Below, piece after piece: positions 9,567 to 19,041 of a DNA stretch of 64,000 bases (positions are counted from its first letter, which is position 1; every line of letters starts with the position of its first letter). Origin of the DNA: CAVXHQ01 sp963761735. GTDB taxonomy: Bacteria > Pseudomonadota > Alphaproteobacteria > Rhodobacterales > Rhodobacteraceae. A program made the translations under genes and the position numbers. The DNA lies in contig CAVXHQ010000001.1 in the NCBI GenBank assembly GCA_963761735.1, forward strand, positions 124,001 through 188,000, written 5' to 3'. The notes under the pieces are model-generated. The model was not told where the DNA came from. It did not search any database and saw nothing but the letters and a program-made list of their open reading frames with translations.

Positions 9567-9997
9567 GCGCACCTGAAGCGCCCCCCCACGCCTTCGCGGA
9601 CGCGCATCTGATCGGCGCGACGTTCACCCGCGTCAGCCTGAAGGATGCCCGCATTTCCGAAAGCCACGCGATGGGGGCGATATTCCGGGATGTCGACGCA
9701 CATGGCATCGGGTTCAGCGCCGTGAACCTTCGGGACGCGACATTCCGGGATGTGAACCTGAGCGGTGCGCGCATCGGTCACGCGAAGTTGCAGGGCCTCG
9801 TCATCGACGGTGCGGACATGAGCGGCGCGACATTCGACGACGTCAACCTGACAGGCGCACGCATCACGCACGCGAATTTGGGCGGCGTGGCGATTGCGGA
9901 CGTCAGCCTGGACGGCATGACGATCGACTGCATTGCCGTGACAGACCTGATCGACTGCTGGAACGCGGCGCATCCCGACGCGAAAGACCCTACGTGA
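9563..9997 (+). CDS. Pentapeptide repeat protein
   Basis: 144 aa built almost wholly of pentapeptide (A-[DN]-[LF]-x-x) units, for example ARISESHAMGAIF, VNLRDATF, ADMSGATFDDVNLTGARI. These would fold into a right-handed quadrilateral beta-helix. A short tail (DLIDCWNAAHPDAKD) follows. No signal peptide. It starts with ATG at 9563, overlapping the bdhA stop by four bases, and its own TGA overlaps the GTG of the patatin gene. The tight sandwich between two polyhydroxybutyrate/lipid genes suggests a shared process, perhaps binding to granules or partner proteins, but no pentapeptide function can be read from sequence. Confidence 0.75.
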   Translation: MSAPEAPPHAFADAHLIGATFTRVSLKDARISESHAMGAIFRDVDAHGIGFSAVNLRDATFRDVNLSGARIGHAKLQGLVIDGADMSGATFDDVNLTGARITHANLGGVAIADVSLDGMTIDCIAVTDLIDCWNAAHPDAKDPT

Positions 9998-11037
9998 AAC
10001 GCATCAACCTGGCCCTTCAGGGCGGCGGCGCGCACGGGGCATTCACCTGGGGCGCGCTCGACCGGCTGCTCGAAGAGGACGATATCGAGATCGCGGCGAT
10101 TTCGGGCGCCTCCGCGGGGGCGCTGAATGCCGCGGCCCTGAAGGCGGGGATGTGTGCCGGCGGACGCGAGGGGGCGCGGGCCGCGCTTGCCGACGTCTGG
10201 GGGCAGGTGGGCGGCGTCACCGACAGCCGCTTTGCGGCGTGGCTGACGGCAGGCGATATCTATGCGCCGGACATGGTCCCGTCGCTGGCCAAGGCCATCG
10301 AGTTTTCGCCCGGATACATGGCGTTCGACATGATGACGCGGATGATGTCACCCTATGTTTACGGGCCCTTGCTGCGCAATCCGCTGGAAAAGATCGTCAG
10401 CGCCTTCGATTACGACCTGATCTGCAGCGACGAAGGCCCCGCGCTGCATATCTGTGCCACCAACGTCCGCTCGGGCAAGATCCGGGTGTTTGCAGGCCGT
10501 GATATCGGGCCGCAGGCAATACTTGCCTCTGCCTGCCTGCCGACGCTGTTTCAGGCGGTCGAGATCGAAGACCCGCGCACCGGCCACATCGAGGCCTATT
10601 GGGACGGCGGCTATACCGGCAACCCGGCGCTGTTTCCGCTGTTCGACGCAGGGTTGCCCGACGACATTCTGATCGTGAACATCAATCCGCTGAACCGCGA
10701 CGAGGTGCCGACGGACAGCCCGGCGATCCAGAACCGGATCAACGAGATTTCGTTCAACACGTCCCTGCTGCGCGAGTTGCGGGCCATCGATTTCGTGCAC
10801 CGTCTGATCCGCAGCGGCAAGGTCGACGAAGGCCAGATGAAGAACGTGCTGGTGCACATGGTCTCTGACGACGCGCTGATGAACGATCTGAACATGGCGA
10901 CGAAAACCGTCGCCATTCCGGTTATCATGGAGCGTCTGAAAGAGGCGGGGCGTGCGGCGATGGACGGTTTTCTGGGCGCGCACAGGGACGACATCGGCAC
11001 CCGCAGCACCATCGACCTCGAAGAGATGTTCACCTGA
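9994..11037 (+). CDS. Patatin-like phospholipase / acyl hydrolase
   Basis: 347 aa Ser-Asp dyad hydrolase. The glycine-rich oxyanion loop is LALQGGGAHGAF at residues 6-17, the nucleophile sits in GASAG (near 41-45), and the catalytic Asp is in YWDGGYTGNP (near 204). No signal peptide, so cytoplasmic. It starts with GTG at 9994, overlapping the upstream TGA (GTGA). Patatins cleave lipid acyl esters. Coupling to 3-hydroxybutyrate dehydrogenase suggests, by inference only, action on polyhydroxybutyrate granules or their phospholipid coat. Confidence 0.88.
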   Translation: MKRINLALQGGGAHGAFTWGALDRLLEEDDIEIAAISGASAGALNAAALKAGMCAGGREGARAALADVWGQVGGVTDSRFAAWLTAGDIYAPDMVPSLAKAIEFSPGYMAFDMMTRMMSPYVYGPLLRNPLEKIVSAFDYDLICSDEGPALHICATNVRSGKIRVFAGRDIGPQAILASACLPTLFQAVEIEDPRTGHIEAYWDGGYTGNPALFPLFDAGLPDDILIVNINPLNRDEVPTDSPAIQNRINEISFNTSLLRELRAIDFVHRLIRSGKVDEGQMKNVLVHMVSDDALMNDLNMATKTVAIPVIMERLKEAGRAAMDGFLGAHRDDIGTRSTIDLEEMFT

Positions 11038-11075
11038 CGCCTGCGTTCTTGTCGCGCCACCGTCCGGCGGCGGGC

Positions 11076-11777
11076 CTAGCGTCGCGGCGTATCGAGCGGC
11101 AGGTCGTTCTGCGCCGGGATACGGTCTGGCGGATAGACGAGGCCCGCTGAAATCACGAGTTTTGCCGCATCCTCGACCGTCATGTCCAATTCGATGACGT
11201 CGCGGCGCGGCAGGAACAGCAGGAAACCAGAGGTAGGGTTCGGCGTGGTCGGCAAGAACACGGTCGTGATTTCTTCGTTCAGGTCGAGTTTGCCGGAAAT
11301 CTCGCCTTTGGCGCGGGTCGAGATGAAAGCGATGGCCCAGATGCCCTTGCGCGGATATTCGACCAAACAGGCCGTGTCGAACGAGGTTTCGGTCTGCGCG
11401 AACACCGTTTCGGCGATCTGCTTTACCGCGTTGTAGATCGAGCGGACGACCGGCATCCGTCCCACGAGGCTTTCGCCGAACCGCAGGAGCGAGCGTCCGA
11501 CGAGACCCTTGGCAACCCAGCCGACGAGCAGCGTGAATACAAGGAAAAACACGACGCCGATGCCGCGCAGGTTGACGCCGATGTAATTCTCGGGGTCGAG
11601 TCGGGCGGGCACGAAGGGCAACACCCAGCCGTCGATCCAGCCGACCAGAGTCCAGATCAGCCACAACGTGAAGGCGATCGGCGCGATGACCACAAGGCCC
11701 GCAAGAAAATTGGTCCGAAAGCTGCCGATAAAGCTGCGTTTCGGGGGCAGTGGTTTCGGCATGTCCTGGGGATTCAC
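11076..11777 (-). CDS. DUF502 family inner-membrane protein
   Basis: 233 aa with two strong hydrophobic segments, FLAGLVVIAPIAFTLWLIW near residues 20-40 and GIGVVFFLVFTLLVGWVAK near 70-90. Then comes the conserved DUF502 core around VRSIYNAVKQ and FLPTTPNPTSGFLLFLPRRDV. The role of the family is unknown. I choose the GTG at 11777 because AAGGAGG lies ten bases before it; the later ATG at 11762 lacks such a site. It converges on the patatin gene. Confidence 0.85.
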   Translation of the reverse strand: MNPQDMPKPLPPKRSFIGSFRTNFLAGLVVIAPIAFTLWLIWTLVGWIDGWVLPFVPARLDPENYIGVNLRGIGVVFFLVFTLLVGWVAKGLVGRSLLRFGESLVGRMPVVRSIYNAVKQIAETVFAQTETSFDTACLVEYPRKGIWAIAFISTRAKGEISGKLDLNEEITTVFLPTTPNPTSGFLLFLPRRDVIELDMTVEDAAKLVISAGLVYPPDRIPAQNDLPLDTPRR

Positions 11778-11903
11778 GTGGGCGTGCCCTCCTTGATGCG
11801 CGGTATCTAGTGGGGGCGGGGCGCGCATGCAATGCGTCCGCGATCGGCGGCGACGATTAAAGGGCCGGGCACCTGTCCCGCGCCCCGACGGCGCACACCG
11901 GGG

Positions 11904-12830
<927 letters not shown>

Positions 12831-12859
12831 GTCAGATCCTTGCGGTGTTCTCTTCAGGT

Positions 12860-13750
12860 TCACGACGGGTTGCTGCCCGACACATAGCTGGCCGCCGCCC
12901 GCAGCGCACGCGCGAGCGCATCGCCCTCGTCCATGCCCTGAACCTCGGAGGCGATATGGGCGGCCATGAACGTGTCGCCCGCGCCGGTGACCCGGGTTAC
13001 CAGAACCTGTGGTGGCTGTTGCGTCAGCATCTGCGCCGTCGTCGCCACCGTCGCGGGATGGGCCCCGTCGGTCACGACCGCACGGCAGGCACCGCGCGCC
13101 ACGAGGGCCGTTGCTGCCTGCGGCGAGGCGGAGAACCGGGTCTGGCACAGCAGGCCCGCCTCCTCGAGGTTGACGTACAGCGTCGCCGACGGATGCCCGA
13201 GCAGCGCCAGCAGACGTTCCGCCTTGCCGGGGCTTGCCGGCGCCACGCGCAGATCGGCGCGGCTGAACGCCGGGTCGGTGGCGATGGTCGCCAGCAGCTG
13301 CGTCGTGAGATTGCCATCGAGGGCCACCGGTCCGGCCCATGGCGCCGCCGGCGTCCCCAGGGCGCCATTGCGCAGCGGCGCGAGGATCTTGTCTCCCGCA
13401 GCCTCGAGCGAGTGGGCGTCGGCGATGGCCGCGATCAGACCGTTGGCGCCTTCGATCGCCATGTAGATATCGGTCGGCAGATCGGCAGAACGATAGGCGT
13501 GCGCCGTCGCCACACCCAGACCTTCGGCCTCGCGGATCAGATCGTCACCGGGACCGTCGCGACCGACGGCGGCAAGGATCGCCGGATGCAGACCGAACCG
13601 TGCCAGCGTCATCGCGATGTTCATCGCCACACCGCCGGGCAGCCGGACGATCCGGCCCGGCACGTCCGAGCCGACGCTCATATGGCTCGGCGCACGCCCG
13701 ATGATGTCCCACAGGACCGCACCGATGCACAGGATATCGGGTTTGCTCAT
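12860..13750 (-). CDS. psuK: Pseudouridine kinase, PfkB family
   Basis: 296 aa ribokinase-fold sugar kinase. PfkB signatures: PGGVAMNIAMTLARFG near residues 38-53 and the C-terminal RVTGAGDTFMAAH with the catalytic Asp near 255. It is upstream of and probably co-transcribed with psuG, which makes pseudouridine the likely substrate; PfkB enzymes alone cannot be assigned from sequence. ATG at 13750. Confidence 0.88.
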   Translation of the reverse strand: MSKPDILCIGAVLWDIIGRAPSHMSVGSDVPGRIVRLPGGVAMNIAMTLARFGLHPAILAAVGRDGPGDDLIREAEGLGVATAHAYRSADLPTDIYMAIEGANGLIAAIADAHSLEAAGDKILAPLRNGALGTPAAPWAGPVALDGNLTTQLLATIATDPAFSRADLRVAPASPGKAERLLALLGHPSATLYVNLEEAGLLCQTRFSASPQAATALVARGACRAVVTDGAHPATVATTAQMLTQQPPQVLVTRVTGAGDTFMAAHIASEVQGMDEGDALARALRAAASYVSGSNPS

Positions 13751-14182
13751 GCCGCGGGTGTGCCGCAGCCGACAATGGGCTGCAAGGGGGCAGGGATATC
13801 GGCGGCGGCGGTCACAGCGGGTAGAAATGGCTGAAACACGTCGTCCGGGGTCGGCTACATGCGATGCCGTTTACAGCCCCCTCAAAGGCAGAGTGGCAAC
13901 TTCGCCGAAATTTGCCGCTTTTGCCCGGGCAGTCACGCCCGCGCCCGATTGCAAGAGGCGGCGTCCACCATCGCCCGAAGCGCAATAGAGCTATGAAAGA
14001 ATGGTGCGCCTAACGAGAGAAAACTCGAACTCTCTCTTTGAAGCACTGGAAGAATGGGAACGCCATCTCACGCAACTTGACCTTGATGGTCGGGAGCGTC
14101 GAGATGAAGCATCCAACGAATGATTTCAATACTTTAGCCAACCAGAAGGCAACTAAAGGGCCTGCGCCGTTCTCGCTGCGGC
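13751..14182. other. Gap with no convincing gene; island boundary
   Basis: About 430 bases. A 40-codon open frame (14001-14123) has no recognisable product. At 14002-14034 tggtgc is followed by gagaga and gaactctc, an imperfect copy of the 3'-end and T-arm of the tRNA-Thr at 15844. Otherwise I see only the upstream region of psuK and the left edge of the broken IS66. Confidence 0.4.
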
Positions 14183-14503
14183 TCAGCTTCGATGGTCGGG
14201 CAGAGGAGCGCGGCTGTGTTGCCGTTTGGTGTGCATGTCGGAGGGGCCCGCGTCGTCGCCCGGGCCGGTTTCGTCATGCTGTGCCTCTGCGGCCCGCGCG
14301 ATGTCGGTGTCTTCCTGCAAGTCGAACGCCAGTTGATCGAGGCTTTCGGATTTCGACCCGAACCGCGCCTTGTGTTGGGCCGCCAGTTGTCCTTGCAGGT
14401 CCTCCACCTTCAGGGTCAGCGACTTGATCTCCGCGCCCGTCAGGGCGACCAGACCCTTCAGGTCTTCGGCATCGTCCGGCAGGGATTTCAGCGTCTCCAG
14501 CAT
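14183..14503 (-). pseudogene. tnpC: IS66 transposase TnpC, N-terminal fragment
   Basis: About 106 residues, starting MLETLKSLPDDAEDLKGLVAL, with the coiled-coil region LTLKVEDLQGQLAAQHKARFGSKSE and the conserved KRQHSRAPLPDH. It stops three codons later, whereas full TnpC proteins are about 500 aa. The DDE domain is gone, so this is a remnant. Confidence 0.75.
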
Positions 14504-14570
14504 GGCGGGAATATACCAAACCGGTGGCCATGACGGAACAAGAAACGCGCCAAACGCCATGTTTTATTGA

Positions 14571-14919
14571 CTATCCCGCCTGCAATGGCTGCCACGTCTT
14601 TTGCGGCATGCGCCAATCGATCCCCGCCAGCAGCATCGAGAGTTGCGACGGACTGAGGCTCACCTTTCCCTCCTTCGCCGCGGGCCAGACGAACCGACCA
14701 CGCTCGAGGCGCTTGGAAAACAGGCATGCTCCCTGAGAAGTCCCACCAGATGATTTTCAACAGATCACCCCGGCGCCCTCGGAACACGAACAGATGGCCG
14801 GAATACGGGTCTTCGGCCAAGACCTTCTCGGCCTGCGCCGCCAAGGTGTTGAAGCCACGCCGCATGTCCGTCACCCCGGCCGCGAGCCAGACCCGCGTAT
14901 TGCTCGGCACCGGGATCAT
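14571..14919 (-). pseudogene. tnpB: IS66 TnpB (Orf2-like), frameshifted
   Basis: Starts MIPVPSNTRVWLAAGVTDMRRGF, the classic IS66 Orf2 opening, and runs normally to LLKIIWWDFSG. An extra base at 14730 (plus strand T) then shifts the frame; the expected continuation CLFSKRLERGRFVWP to WQPLQAG is present in the next frame and ends at 14571. The start overlaps the tnpA stop. Confidence 0.75.
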
Positions 14920-15323
14920 GCCACCAGACCTCGCACGAGCCCGACAACCGACGACAGCGCCGTGGCCCCTTCCACAAGGACCCGTCGTCCATCCGACAGA
15001 GTGATGTCGACCCGATACGCCAGAAGAGGGGCCGATGTCGAACCCGCTGCCATCATGGGCGCGTCGTCGGCATCATGGTCGATGGACGGCCCCGACACTT
15101 CCACCGGCAAGAAGATACCGTCATCTTCCGATGCCATTTGCGTTTCGTCCGCAGCAGGGGAAAAGCGGGGGTCTTTCAGCCACTTGAAGATCAGGTTCGC
15201 GTTCATCGAATAACGACGGGCAACCTGTGCGACCGACACACCCGGGGCCAAAGCCTGCTCGCAGATCGACCGCTTCTCTTCGTCCGCCCAGAACCGCTTC
15301 TTCTGGCCCTTCTTGCCCGCCAT
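14916..15323 (-). CDS. tnpA: IS66 TnpA, helix-turn-helix transposase accessory protein
   Basis: 135 aa. The N-terminal HTH of IS66/IS3-type OrfA is clear (KRSICEQALAPGVSVAQVAR, then RRYSMNANLIFKWLKD). The C-terminal half is Asp/Ser-rich and ends in VDITLSDGRRVLVEG. It appears intact. The ATG at 15323 begins MAGKKGQKKRF; an in-frame ATG at 15344 is possible but unlikely. Required only for IS66 transposition and stranded here with dead partners. Confidence 0.75.
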   Translation of the reverse strand: MAGKKGQKKRFWADEEKRSICEQALAPGVSVAQVARRYSMNANLIFKWLKDPRFSPAADETQMASEDDGIFLPVEVSGPSIDHDADDAPMMAAGSTSAPLLAYRVDITLSDGRRVLVEGATALSSVVGLVRGLVA

Positions 15324-15349
15324 GGAGTGCCTCATGATGTCCACTATCG

Positions 15350-15838
15350 ATGGTGGACACTATCAGCCCCAGATTCCCTCGGTCAGAGCGGCGTCAGCGG
15401 ACGGTTACGTTCAAGGATGCTTGGGACATGCGGTTGGCTGAGGCACACAATGCCAAGGACACCAATGCTAGGCAGCTAGCGGACCTAGAAGAGCAGATTG
15501 AGAGCTTACTCGACCGGATCATCGATGCGTCCAGCCCGTCCGTTATTACGGCCTACGAGGGACGGATTGGCAAACTGGAGCGCGAAAGGCTACTTTTGAG
15601 AGAAAGAGCGGCCAAAACCTTGCCGCCGAAGGGGAGGTTTGAAGAGTTTATCGAACTATCGCTCGATTTTCTGGCAAAGCCTTGGAATATATACGAAAAT
15701 GGCAGTCTGTTGCTTAAGCAAACAGTGCTCAGATTGGCATTTACTGAGCCCCTGCGATACTCGCGGGAAAGCGGTTATCGAACTATAGAAACTGCCTTTC
15801 CCTTCAAGGTGTTAGCAGGATTTAACAGTCAAAAATAG
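15350..15838 (+). pseudogene. Large serine recombinase, C-terminal fragment
   Basis: About the last 150 residues of a large serine recombinase: the coiled-coil ARQLADLEEQIESLLDRI, then SPSVITAYEGRIGKLERE and the terminal block LRLAFTEPLRYSRESGYRT followed by AFPFKVLAGFN. The catalytic resolvase domain and zinc domain are absent, so the enzyme is dead. Homology starts near 15395; the codons before that are junction sequence. It ends six bases before the CCA end of tRNA-Thr. It was probably the integrase of an element of which little survives. Confidence 0.7.
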
Positions 15839-15843
15839 TGAGA

Positions 15844-15918
15844 TGGTGCTGTGAGAGAGGATTGAACTCTCGACCTCACCCTTACCAAGGGTGTGCTCTA
15901 CCACTGAGCTACCACAGC
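15844..15918 (-). tRNA. tRNA-Thr (GGT)
   Basis: Full cloverleaf on the minus strand: acceptor GCTGTGG paired with TCACAGC (one G-T), D arm GCTCAGTGGTAGAGC, anticodon loop TTGGTAA (anticodon GGT), T arm GAGAG-TTCAATC-CTCTC. The CCA end is encoded (15844-15846). Confidence 0.95.
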
Positions 15919-16011
15919 ATCTCGTTTTCCAGTTAGTAACCCCGGGCGTTACCCCGAGGCAAGAGGGTCCTGAAATAACCCACCTAATTCATCGCCTTCG
16001 CACACCAGACG

Positions 16012-16054
16012 TGCCCCTTACCAAGGGAGTGCTCGACCACTGAGCTACGGCAGC
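16012..16054 (-). pseudogene. Truncated tRNA-Thr copy (5' half only)
   Basis: Minus-strand GCTGCCGTAGCTCAGTGG leads to a D arm and an anticodon loop CCCTTGGTAAGGG like those of the tRNA-Thr about 95 bases away. The variable loop, T arm and acceptor 3' strand are missing. Likely a remnant of tandem duplication or of element integration. Confidence 0.65.
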
Positions 16055-16270
16055 ATTGGGCCGCCTTTTACCCCGCGCGGGCATGAGCGCAAGGGCGAAA
16101 ATTCGGGCCGGGCCATTCGGGCTGTCTTTACACAGGCCGATCTGTGCTTTCGGGGCGTGCCGGGTCCGGTGCAGCCGGGGCAAACGCGACGATACCGGGC
16201 TGTTTCGCGTCGGATGCCATCGTGCGGCCCGCTCTAGACCTTGGGCGGCGCGCGCAGTATGAGGTTCGCG

Positions 16271-16549
16271 ATGAAAAAGACGCCGAAACCCAGCACAGTG
16301 ACGGACGACCGGAACGCCCGGTTGAAACAGGCGCTGAAGGCCAATATCGCGCGCCGCAAGGCGCAGATGGCGGCGCGGTCGACGCCGATAGCGCCTGGTG
16401 ACGCTCCGCTGCAGGCGGCCGTTCCGCATGCCGATGCGCAGGAGACCGGTGCGCGGGCGGACGGCCAGGAAACCGGATCGCAAGATATTGGGCCCCAAAG
16501 CAATGGTCCAAAAGCCGGTGGTGCACAGGTTGGCTCGGACGAAAGCTGA
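16271..16549 (+). CDS. Small basic/Gln-rich protein upstream of murA
   Basis: 92 aa. The N-terminus, MKKTPKPSTVTDDRNARLKQ then ALKANIARRKAQ, is a Lys/Arg-rich helix that I recognise as a short unnamed protein commonly found just before murA in Rhodobacterales. The C-terminal half is a low-complexity Ala/Gly/Gln stretch. No signal peptide. GAGG lies six bases before the ATG at 16271. It sits 114 bases ahead of murA and may share its transcript. Function unknown. Confidence 0.6.
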   Translation: MKKTPKPSTVTDDRNARLKQALKANIARRKAQMAARSTPIAPGDAPLQAAVPHADAQETGARADGQETGSQDIGPQSNGPKAGGAQVGSDES

Positions 16550-16663
16550 CGGCACAGAGCGGACAGCACGGACCGGTGCCAGCGAGAAACGACGAACGAC
16601 GAACGACGATAAAGCAGTCCGCAAGAGCAGTTAAAACAAGAGCAATAAGAAAGGCAGGGCACG

Positions 16664-17932
16664 ATGGATTCCATTCTGGTGACGGGGGGCGCATCCCTTT
16701 CGGGGCAGATCCCGATCGCGGGCGCCAAGAACGCCTGCCTCGCGCTGATGCCCGCAACGCTGCTGAGCGAGGAACCGCTGACCCTGACCAATGCGCCGCG
16801 GCTGTCGGACATCAAGACGATGACGACGCTGCTGCAATCGCTCGGGTCCGAGGTGTCGGTGATGGGGCAGGGCAAGGTTCTGGTGATGTCGTCGCAGGGC
16901 GCCACGCAAACCCACGCCGACTATGACATCGTGCGCAAGATGCGGGCGTCGAACCTCGTGCTGGGCCCGCTTCTGGCGCGGCACCATCATGCCGAGGTCT
17001 CGTTGCCGGGCGGCTGTGCGATCGGCGCGCGGCCGATGGACATCCACATCGACGCGCTGACCTGCATGGGCGCCGAAATCGAACTGCGCGACGGCTATCT
17101 GCACGCAAAGGCGCCGGGCGGCCTGAAGGGCGCCGTCGTGCCGCTGCGGTTCGCCTCCGTCGGGGCGACCGAGAACGTGCTGATGGCCGCGACGCTGGCA
17201 AAGGGGACGACGGTGATCGAAAACGCCGCCCGCGAGCCCGAGATCGTCGATCTCGCGACCTGCCTGCGCCGCATGGGCGCGCAGATCGAGGGCGACGGGA
17301 CCGCCCGGATCGAGGTGCAGGGGGTCGATGCCCTCGGCGGCGCCACGCACCCGGTCGTCACCGACAGGATCGAACTCGGGACGTATATGCTCGCCCCGGT
17401 GTTCACCGGCGGCGAGGTTGAATGTCTGGGCGGGCGGATCGAGCTTTTGTCCGCGTTTTGCGAAAAACTGGATGCGGCGGGCATCGGCATCACCGAGACG
17501 GCGCAGGGGCTGAAGGTATCGCTCAAGGGCGACCGTCCGCGGGCCGTCGATGTCGTCACCGAACCGTTCCCCGGTTTCCCGACGGACCTTCAGGCACAGA
17601 TGATGGCGATGCTGTGTTTGGCCGAGGGCACCAGCGTGCTGGAGGAGAAAATCTTCGAGAACCGCTTCATGCACGCCCCCGAACTGATGCGCATGGGCGC
17701 CGATATCGAGGTGCAGGGCGGCCACGCGACGGTGCGCGGCGTCACCCGCCTGAAAGGCGCGCCGGTCATGGCGACGGACCTGCGCGCGAGCGTGTCGCTG
17801 ATCCTCGCGGGGTTGGCCGCCGAGGGGCAGACGCAGGTGAACCGGGTCTATCACCTCGATCGCGGGTACGAACACGTCGAGGAAAAGCTGCGCGCCGTGG
17901 GTGCGAAAATCGAGCGGGTGCCGGGCCGGTGA
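16664..17932 (+). CDS. murA: UDP-N-acetylglucosamine 1-carboxyvinyltransferase
   Basis: 422 aa cytoplasmic enzyme of the first committed step of peptidoglycan synthesis (enolpyruvyl transfer from PEP). It shows the N-terminal GQIPIAGAKNACLALMPA motif (Lys-Asn of the active site) and LPGGCAIGARP with the fosfomycin-target Cys near 118. The later PGFPTDLQAQMMA and ENRFMHAPELMRMGA blocks are also intact. ATG at 16664. Its TGA overlaps the GTG of the following DUF2948 gene, indicating coupling. Confidence 0.97.
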   Translation: MDSILVTGGASLSGQIPIAGAKNACLALMPATLLSEEPLTLTNAPRLSDIKTMTTLLQSLGSEVSVMGQGKVLVMSSQGATQTHADYDIVRKMRASNLVLGPLLARHHHAEVSLPGGCAIGARPMDIHIDALTCMGAEIELRDGYLHAKAPGGLKGAVVPLRFASVGATENVLMAATLAKGTTVIENAAREPEIVDLATCLRRMGAQIEGDGTARIEVQGVDALGGATHPVVTDRIELGTYMLAPVFTGGEVECLGGRIELLSAFCEKLDAAGIGITETAQGLKVSLKGDRPRAVDVVTEPFPGFPTDLQAQMMAMLCLAEGTSVLEEKIFENRFMHAPELMRMGADIEVQGGHATVRGVTRLKGAPVMATDLRASVSLILAGLAAEGQTQVNRVYHLDRGYEHVEEKLRAVGAKIERVPGR

Positions 17933-18390
17933 GTGCGGATGCCACATACCGCGACGGCGCCGAGCGCCCCTTGCGTCTGCGCGCCTTCGACGCCGAGGAT
18001 CTGGGCGTGCTGTCGGCGCTGGTGCAGGACGCGGTGCTGCCGGGGACGGAACTGCGCTGGCACCGGCGCGAGCGGCGATTTGCGCTTTTGCTGAACCGGT
18101 ACCGGTGGGAGGACGCGGGCCGTCGCACCGAGCGGGTGCAGTCGGTTCTGGCGATCGAAGAGGTGGGGGCGGTGCGCACGCAGGGGATCACGGCCGGCGA
18201 CGACGTCGTCTTGTCGCTGCTGGCGGTGAGGTTCGAGCAGGACGGCGAGGGCCCCGATGGCCGTGTCGTGCTGACCTTTGCGGGCGACGGGGCCATCGCG
18301 CTGGATGTCGAGGCCCTCGAGGTGGTGCTGCGCGATGTCACCCGGCCCTATGGCGCCCCGTCGGGCAAGGCGCCCGCGCACCCCGCATGA
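17929..18390 (+). CDS. DUF2948 family protein
   Basis: 153 aa, starting with GTG at 17929 that overlaps the murA stop (GTGA). Conserved features: LRLRAFDAEDLGVLSALVQD, AVLPGTELRWHRRERRFALL and NRYRWED. The family is confined to alphaproteobacteria and nearly always sits between murA and hisD; its biochemical role is not known. No signal peptide or membrane span. Confidence 0.85.
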   Translation: MSADATYRDGAERPLRLRAFDAEDLGVLSALVQDAVLPGTELRWHRRERRFALLLNRYRWEDAGRRTERVQSVLAIEEVGAVRTQGITAGDDVVLSLLAVRFEQDGEGPDGRVVLTFAGDGAIALDVEALEVVLRDVTRPYGAPSGKAPAHPA

Positions 18391-18429
18391 GGCGGGTTGC
18401 CGTTTGCAAACAGGGGTGTGGCCGAGACA

Positions 18430-18987
18430 ATGAGCGATGACACCGGGGATGGCCCGCACGTCCGGCGGCTGACGGCGGGCGACGTCGTCGCCTACCGTAT
18501 CGTGCGGCTCGAATCGCTGCGGCTGGCATCGGCGGCATTCGGGTCGACGCACGCCGACTGGGTCCGGTTGCCGGACAGCGCCTTTCTGACCCGGATCGAG
18601 GGGGGTGCGGTCTTCGGTGCCTTCACGGCGCGCGGTCTCGAGGGGCTGCTGTCGGTGGACCGTGAAAAAGGCAGCCGTGCCGATCATCGGGCAAGCATCC
18701 ATCAGGTCTATGTGCGTGCGCACCTGCGCGGTACCGGGGTGGCGCAGGCCCTGCTTTCGGCCGGTATCGGTTGGGCGCGCAGTGCGGGCTTGTCGCAGCT
18801 CGAACTGATGGTCGCCGCCGATAATCCGGCGGCCCGCGCGCTCTATGTCCGGGCCGGGTTCCGGCATTGCGGCGTCTGGCCCCGGGCCTTGCGCACTGAC
18901 GACGCGGGGTTCATCGACGAGGTGCTGATGATCCTCGATCTGGATGGCCCGTCGACATCCCCCGATCCGTCGCTGCCCGCCGATTGA
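18430..18987 (+). CDS. GNAT family N-acetyltransferase
   Basis: 185 aa. The acetyl-CoA binding segment is IHQVYVRAHLRGTGVAQALL (R/Q-x-x-G-x-G/A as RGTGVA), followed by LMVAADNPAARALYVRAGF, the usual beta5/alpha4 region. Substrate unknown. It lies between the DUF2948 gene and hisD on the same strand. The start at 18430 is chosen because MSDDTGDGPHVRRL begins the domain. Confidence 0.82.
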   Translation: MSDDTGDGPHVRRLTAGDVVAYRIVRLESLRLASAAFGSTHADWVRLPDSAFLTRIEGGAVFGAFTARGLEGLLSVDREKGSRADHRASIHQVYVRAHLRGTGVAQALLSAGIGWARSAGLSQLELMVAADNPAARALYVRAGFRHCGVWPRALRTDDAGFIDEVLMILDLDGPSTSPDPSLPAD

Positions 18988-19041
18988 ACAGACGGCCCCG
19001 GCCCGCTATGGGGCGCACAGCGACAGCTGATGGAGAGCGAC

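Larger units (their letters stand above)
14183..15345 (-). mobile_element. IS66-family element, truncated and frameshifted
   Basis: Order on the minus strand is tnpA, tnpB (ATGA overlap), then the start of tnpC, the normal IS66 layout. The element is cut after about 100 codons of tnpC, and tnpB carries a one-base insertion, so it cannot transpose by itself. Terminal repeats were not identified; the right edge lies between about 15324 and 15395. Confidence 0.75.

Noticed and set aside
14001..14123. 40-codon gene (LFEALEEWERHLTQLDLDG)
   Set aside because: Reasonable codons but no recognisable family and no clear ribosome site; left as part of the gap.
16012..16054. Second functional tRNA-Thr
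   Set aside because: The T arm and acceptor 3' strand are missing, so it cannot fold as a tRNA.
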